Part shown: positions 55,990 to 59,894 of the stretch, in pieces
Numbering within the stretch: the first letter of the stretch is position 1
Layout of the letters: every line of letters begins with the position of its first letter
DNA from: an uncultured Nitrospira sp.
GTDB taxonomy: Bacteria; Nitrospirota; Nitrospiria; Nitrospirales; Nitrospiraceae
NCBI GenBank assembly: GCA_902500755.1
Contig: CABVRV010000010.1
Span: 1-59,894 of the forward strand
Reading direction: 5' to 3'
DNA length: 59,894 nucleotides
The notes under the pieces: model-generated
Seen by the model: only the letters and a program-made list of their open reading frames with translations
Databases searched by the model: none
Told to the model about the DNA's origin: nothing
Position numbers and translations under genes: made by a program

Positions 55990-57639
55990 CTATCTCCCGA
56001 AGAGGCCTTTGAGAAGTTCTTGTCCTTCCTTCTTGAGGTCCTCTGGTTTCGTGGTCCCTTTCAACAATCCACCGACGGCTTCTTCGACTTTTTTCTTGAC
56101 CTGCTCCTGCACTTTCCCTGTAAGACCCTTCACATCAACTCCGTAGGATGGTGCCTGAGCCGTTCCGGTAATGGTGAGCGGGAGACTCAATCGGCCGTCT
56201 TTCATGGCGACTTTGACGACGGGCGAGGCGGCCCCGAGCTTCTGACTTACCTCCTGCGAGAGATTCAGATTAACGATCAAGTTCAGCTTTTGATCGAATC
56301 CAATCGTCCCCCCGCCGGTCGCCTGAAAATCGTGGCTGTCCATCAAGAGCCGCTGCACGTTGATTACCCCTTGCTTGATGGCGAGATCCGTCTCGATCGT
56401 CGAAAAGGCCGTGGCCTTTGCATCGTCGATGGAAATACCGGCAACCTTGAGGGCTGAAGCGACTTCCTGGAGAATATTCACGCCCTCGATCTTCCCATCT
56501 TTCACCGCCAGATGACCGGCGCCTTCCAATGCCTTCGTCAGGTCCGGCATAGAAAACCCCTTGCCTAGCACCGATAGATCGGCGCCGGCTGTACCGCTGA
56601 TCGAGACGGGCGTTTCTGCAACAGCTTTGAGCGCCGGACCAAGCTGCAGCCCTTGAAGCGTCACAACCCCTTTAAAAGGCGGCGTGTCCGACCCAGCGAT
56701 CAGTTTCCCTTGTCCCTTCACCTCGCCATCGAAGAGATGGAACGATAAGGAATTGAGCTTCGCCTCTTGTCCCTTGGTCTCTGCAGTGATTTTGAGATCC
56801 TTGATCTCCACCGGCTTTTTCAAGGGAAGCGCGACCGGAAGGTTCGCGGTATTAATCACCGGCGAGCTGATGTTCATTGTGGCATCATTCCCGGCCGCGT
56901 TTCCGGTAATGGTAAAGTCTGTTTTGCCTACGCCAAGTTGGAAATTGATTGCATCAATGTCGATCGCCTCTTTCAGCGGACCAAACGAACCGTCGAGTTT
57001 CACCGGTAGATTGAAGGGCTGCACCAGTGTGGAGAAATGAAGGTTGGGTGTTTGACCGAGTCGAACCTCACGCAGAAGCAACTCCAGATCTTGCAGCACA
57101 TACTCGGTGGGAGTGGCGGTGGACAGGTCACGGTACGTGAGCTTCCCTCCGTCAATCGATACGCGGTCTACAGCGAGCAGCGCCAAAATCTTGAGCGGCC
57201 CCTCCGTCGAAGGAATCGGGGCGCGCGACGGCTTCTCCGGCACCGGCACACCTTTGCGGCCGATCGTCGAGGCATTAAGGACTCCGTTCTTATTTTTGAT
57301 GACCGTAATGATCGGATTATGAAGCGTGATCTCCTCGACTTCCACCTGGCCACTCAGCAAGGGCATGAGTTTCACACCCACATCCAATGACGTGAGAGAT
57401 GCAAACGGGTCCGAACTAAAGGCCGGATCATCCAGCACGGCGAACCCTGCCACACGCGTCCCGATTCTCGGCCAGACCGTCAAGCGGATGTCTTGCAGCT
57501 GGACCTTGCGATTGAGCGCTTCTTCGATGTGCGGCTTGTACTGGTCTTGATATTTGTTGAGATCGATCAGGAAGGGAAGTGAAAGCGCACCGCCAACGAG
57601 AAGGATTAGGAGGATGAACAAACCGATGGCTATTTTCAT
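55990..57639 (-). CDS. AsmA-family protein
   Basis: The 549-residue protein has one N-terminal membrane helix (about 4-22) and a periplasmic body. The first domain (LNRKVQLQDIRLTVWPRIG) is the AsmA N-terminal block, and the C-terminal region (FQATGGGTIGFDQKLNLIVNL and similar) is the AsmA_2-type repeat. Such proteins help lipid or outer-membrane protein transport between membranes. It lies just before mscS. The chosen ATG follows GGAGG; a 38-codon longer frame exists. Confidence 0.88.
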   Translation of the reverse strand: MKIAIGLFILLILLVGGALSLPFLIDLNKYQDQYKPHIEEALNRKVQLQDIRLTVWPRIGTRVAGFAVLDDPAFSSDPFASLTSLDVGVKLMPLLSGQVEVEEITLHNPIITVIKNKNGVLNASTIGRKGVPVPEKPSRAPIPSTEGPLKILALLAVDRVSIDGGKLTYRDLSTATPTEYVLQDLELLLREVRLGQTPNLHFSTLVQPFNLPVKLDGSFGPLKEAIDIDAINFQLGVGKTDFTITGNAAGNDATMNISSPVINTANLPVALPLKKPVEIKDLKITAETKGQEAKLNSLSFHLFDGEVKGQGKLIAGSDTPPFKGVVTLQGLQLGPALKAVAETPVSISGTAGADLSVLGKGFSMPDLTKALEGAGHLAVKDGKIEGVNILQEVASALKVAGISIDDAKATAFSTIETDLAIKQGVINVQRLLMDSHDFQATGGGTIGFDQKLNLIVNLNLSQEVSQKLGAASPVVKVAMKDGRLSLPLTITGTAQAPSYGVDVKGLTGKVQEQVKKKVEEAVGGLLKGTTKPEDLKKEGQELLKGLFGR

Positions 57640-57826
57640 CTCAATCGCCTCCAGGTGGAGCGTAAGTATATAAATGGATTCCTTATGAGTCAACGAACAG
57701 GAGCCTTTCCGTTCGTTGACTGATGCCGGTGAAAGCGGAGTGACTTGCGCCATCTTGAGATGGTAGGCTTCGAACTCGAAAACATCATGAGCGAAAGATG
57801 CTTACTCTTACCAGGAGGAATATGAT

Positions 57827-57958
57827 ATGGGACTCTTCAACACCATCATGGACAAGCTTGGATTCGGTGCCAAGCCTGCACAAGCCGCCGCACCCCCCAC
57901 ACCGGCATCAGCCTCGGCAGCTCTGCTCAAAAACACGAACGACGGTTCGACAGGATAG
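57827..57958 (+). CDS. Tiny protein resembling a DUF3597 N-terminus
   Basis: A 43-residue frame starts behind CCAGGAGGAA. It reads MGLFNTIMDKLGFGAKP followed by an Ala/Pro-rich tail, like the opening of DUF3597 proteins, but stops before their conserved domain. A shorter frame from an ATG five bases earlier is read differently and looks like chance. It could be a truncated gene or a small peptide. Confidence 0.5.
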   Translation: MGLFNTIMDKLGFGAKPAQAAAPPTPASASAALLKNTNDGSTG

Positions 57959-58054
57959 CTCAAGCCGGGCGAAGAAGGCTGTATACAACGTCGACTGAGT
58001 CGTCATTTGGCATGCCATTTGACGATAGAGTCGTCGCCTGTTACTCTCCTCCCT

Positions 58055-59200
58055 ATGAGTTCCATACCGGCCATCCCTCGACTTCTGAATCTGGAAGGCC
58101 TCTTAGAGAAGAAGTCCCACTTTCTCTTGGGACCCCGCCAAACCGGGAAGAGCTTCCTGATCGCTCAGAGCCTCCGGAGCTCCCGCGTTTATGACCTCTT
58201 GGATACGTCAGTCTACCTGACCCTGAGCCAACGTCCTCAGCGGTTGGCCGAAGAACTCACGCTCAAGAATCGGGTGGTGGTCATCGATGAGATTCAACGG
58301 CTCCCGGGATTGCTCAACGAAGTACACCGGCTCATCGAGCAACGAGGGATTCGATTTTTGCTCACAGGTTCAAGTGCCCGTAAACTTCGACAGGGTGGCG
58401 TCAATCTCTTGGGAGGGCGGGCGAGGACCAAATACCTGCACCCACTCACTCAGAAAGAATTGGGAGAGCACTTCGACCTCAACAAGTTTATGATCCGTGG
58501 AGGGCTCCCTTCCATCTATTTTTCAGACGATCCTCGCGCCGATCTTGACGCGTACACCGGTTCCTATCTGCAGCAGGAGATCGTGGCGGAGGGAGCCACG
58601 AGGAACATTTCGGCCTTCAGCCGCTTCCTGAAGGTGGCGGCCTACTGCAATGCCTCCATCGTTAATTTCACCAACGTGGCCACGGACGCCCAAGTTCCAC
58701 GCACCACCGTGTACGAGTACTTTGAGATCTTAAAAGATACGCTCATCCTCCACGAACTACCGGCCTGGCGTGAAACCAAACAGCGCAAACCATTGGCGTC
58801 CTCAAAGTATTATTTTTTCGATATCGGCGTCGTGGCTGCCCTACAGGAACGGCAATACCGTCGAGGCACGCCGGAGTACGGGCAAGCGGTGGAAACCTAT
58901 CTCTTCCACGAACTGAAGAGTTATGTGGATTATGTGTCTGGAGAGCCTCTCGCCTTTTGGAAGTCCAAGTCCGGCTTTGAAGTAGACTTTATCTTGGGCG
59001 ATCACACGGCGATCGAACTTAAGGCGAGTGAAAATGTCGGCCCCAACGATCTGAAATCGTTGAAGGCCCTGGCCGAGGAGCGGAAACTCAAACGCTATCT
59101 TTGCATCAGCCTCGAGGCGAGACGACGACAGGTGGGAGAAGTGACCATTCTCCCGATCCACGAGTTTCTGAAAAATCTCTGGGATGAGTCGTATTCGTAG
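58055..59200 (+). CDS. AAA ATPase with DUF4143 domain
   Basis: The 381-residue protein has Walker A GPRQTGKS near residue 26, Walker B VVVIDEIQRLPG and the AAA_14 sensor LLTGSSARKL. The DUF4143 domain covers about 185-380, with a nuclease-like FEVDFILGDHTAIELKAS block (Asp, then Glu-x-Lys). These widespread accessory ATPases are of unknown function. The chosen ATG is 16 codons inside the open frame, before the conserved region. Confidence 0.85.
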   Translation: MSSIPAIPRLLNLEGLLEKKSHFLLGPRQTGKSFLIAQSLRSSRVYDLLDTSVYLTLSQRPQRLAEELTLKNRVVVIDEIQRLPGLLNEVHRLIEQRGIRFLLTGSSARKLRQGGVNLLGGRARTKYLHPLTQKELGEHFDLNKFMIRGGLPSIYFSDDPRADLDAYTGSYLQQEIVAEGATRNISAFSRFLKVAAYCNASIVNFTNVATDAQVPRTTVYEYFEILKDTLILHELPAWRETKQRKPLASSKYYFFDIGVVAALQERQYRRGTPEYGQAVETYLFHELKSYVDYVSGEPLAFWKSKSGFEVDFILGDHTAIELKASENVGPNDLKSLKALAEERKLKRYLCISLEARRRQVGEVTILPIHEFLKNLWDESYS

Positions 59201-59451
59201 TTGCATAACCTTCTGAGAGAGCTGTTGGATTTTGATGGATCACGGAACACCGGCGTGAAGGTCTACGGGAAGAACTGTCATCCGCAAACTACTCTGTGAT
59301 GCCATGCTTGGCGGGAACGCCTACGGCGGTGAGTTGGCCTCACTTAATCGCTACTTTTTTACTTTGCTATCGCCACCAAAGTTGGTCGGTGAAAGGCACA
59401 TCACGGACAATGCATGGATGTACGATCGGCCCTCGATTCCGATGCGTCGCT

Positions 59452-59850
59452 TCATACCCAATTTTCGAGCCGTAGACCAGGGACGCGCCGAAACTCTCTA
59501 AGGTTGTTACTCACGAGCCGGACTCCGAGACTCAGTGCGTGGGCGGCGATGAGCATGTCCATTGAACCGATCAGGGTTCCCTTTGCCTCAAGTTGTCCAC
59601 GCAAGCGACCATACGACCAGGCAGCAGCCTGGTCAAACACAGCAACATCCAAGGGAGCTAGAAACTGCTCTAGCGCGTGGCGATTCTTGGAGGCATGACG
59701 ACTCTTGCTGACCCCGTAGGCCAACTCCGCTGCCGTGATGCTGGAAATGCCAATTTCTCCGACCGGTTGCGACAGGAAGCGTTCGATAACGGTAGAAGGC
59801 TGTTGTTTGATGAGGTAGATGCAGATGTTGGTATCGAGTATCACCTTCAT
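59452..59850 (-). CDS. vapC: VapC-type PIN toxin
   Basis: The 132-residue toxin has Asp6 (ILDTNICIYLI), Glu in TAAELAYGV, Asp in IGSMDMLIAAHAL, and VSNNLREFRRV near the end, the pattern of VapC tRNA or rRNA endonucleases. Its ATG overlaps the stop of an upstream frame (ATGA), presumably the antitoxin. Confidence 0.9.
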   Translation of the reverse strand: MKVILDTNICIYLIKQQPSTVIERFLSQPVGEIGISSITAAELAYGVSKSRHASKNRHALEQFLAPLDVAVFDQAAAWSYGRLRGQLEAKGTLIGSMDMLIAAHALSLGVRLVSNNLREFRRVPGLRLENWV

Positions 59851-59894
59851 GCGAAAGAAGGCTTTCGTTTTTGGAGCGGTGGCTGTTGCCTTCC
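59847..59894 (-). CDS. Probable VapB antitoxin, C-terminal fragment
   Basis: An open frame enters from the right edge and ends at a stop overlapping the vapC ATG by four bases. Only 15 residues (ending KRKPFFA) are visible, so the antitoxin call is by position. Confidence 0.5.
   Translation of the reverse strand, partial: GRQQPPLQKRKPSFA

Overview
The window looks like a chromosomal segment of a Gram-negative, non-model bacterium of moderate GC content. Several outer-membrane beta-barrels, OmpA-type lipoproteins, an AsmA protein, MscL and MscS indicate a double membrane. Two sigma-54 activators and near-canonical -24/-12 promoters show sigma-54 regulation. The gene families and the layout (an F1-only ATP synthase cluster, larB/larC, a split arginine catabolic pair, a Rab-like GTPase operon) remind me of Nitrospirota, perhaps Nitrospira. 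That assignment is inference and no marker gene here proves it. No rRNA, tRNA, CRISPR array or transposase was recognised.

Layout. 0-12.2 kb is mainly housekeeping on the + strand: truD, an ornithine-cyclodeaminase/arginine-dihydrolase pair, gpsA, larB, larC, a cation exchanger, pdxA and rsmA, with a zinc-ribbon protein, a beta-barrel and a secreted protein on the - strand. 12.3-14.1 kb is a two-gene ZorA/ZorB-like motor without the usual effectors. 14.5-27 kb mixes a diguanylate cyclase, a beta-helix protein, a sigma-54-driven TPR protein, anmK, a Zn/Mn ABC importer, two paralogous beta-barrels, an rluD-type gene and a haem-binding DUF3365 protein. 27.3-32.3 kb is atpHAGDC on the - strand, without F0 genes.

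32.6-40 kb is accessory DNA: a HEAT-repeat gene with a degenerate copy of its 3' end on the far side of a PIN toxin module, a lower-GC patch with a HEPN-like gene and a broken nuclease-like gene, a second PIN module between imperfect direct repeats, a hicBA pair and an ORF6N protein. 40.3-45 kb is a self-contained regulon: a GAF/sigma-54 activator with a four-cysteine cluster, tandem palindromes, a -24/-12 promoter, and then mARC-like MOSC, NTF2-like, hydrolase (frameshifted) and DUF1348 genes. 45-48 kb encodes envelope proteins.

48.4-55 kb is the most interesting block. A - strand operon encodes a coiled-coil protein, a membrane-anchored OmpA-like protein, a Rab-like GTPase and a PAS/sigma-54 activator, the last three joined by ATGA overlaps. 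Just downstream lie GTTTCA/TGAAAC-type palindromes and a -24 element in front of a second, ATGA-coupled operon that ends in a response regulator whose phospho-acceptor Asp is Glu. The same palindrome pair and a -24/-12 promoter occur about 33 kb away, before the TPR gene at 17.2 kb, suggesting one regulon for an uncharacterised envelope-associated GTPase system. The window ends with mscS, asmA, a DUF4143 ATPase and another VapC toxin.
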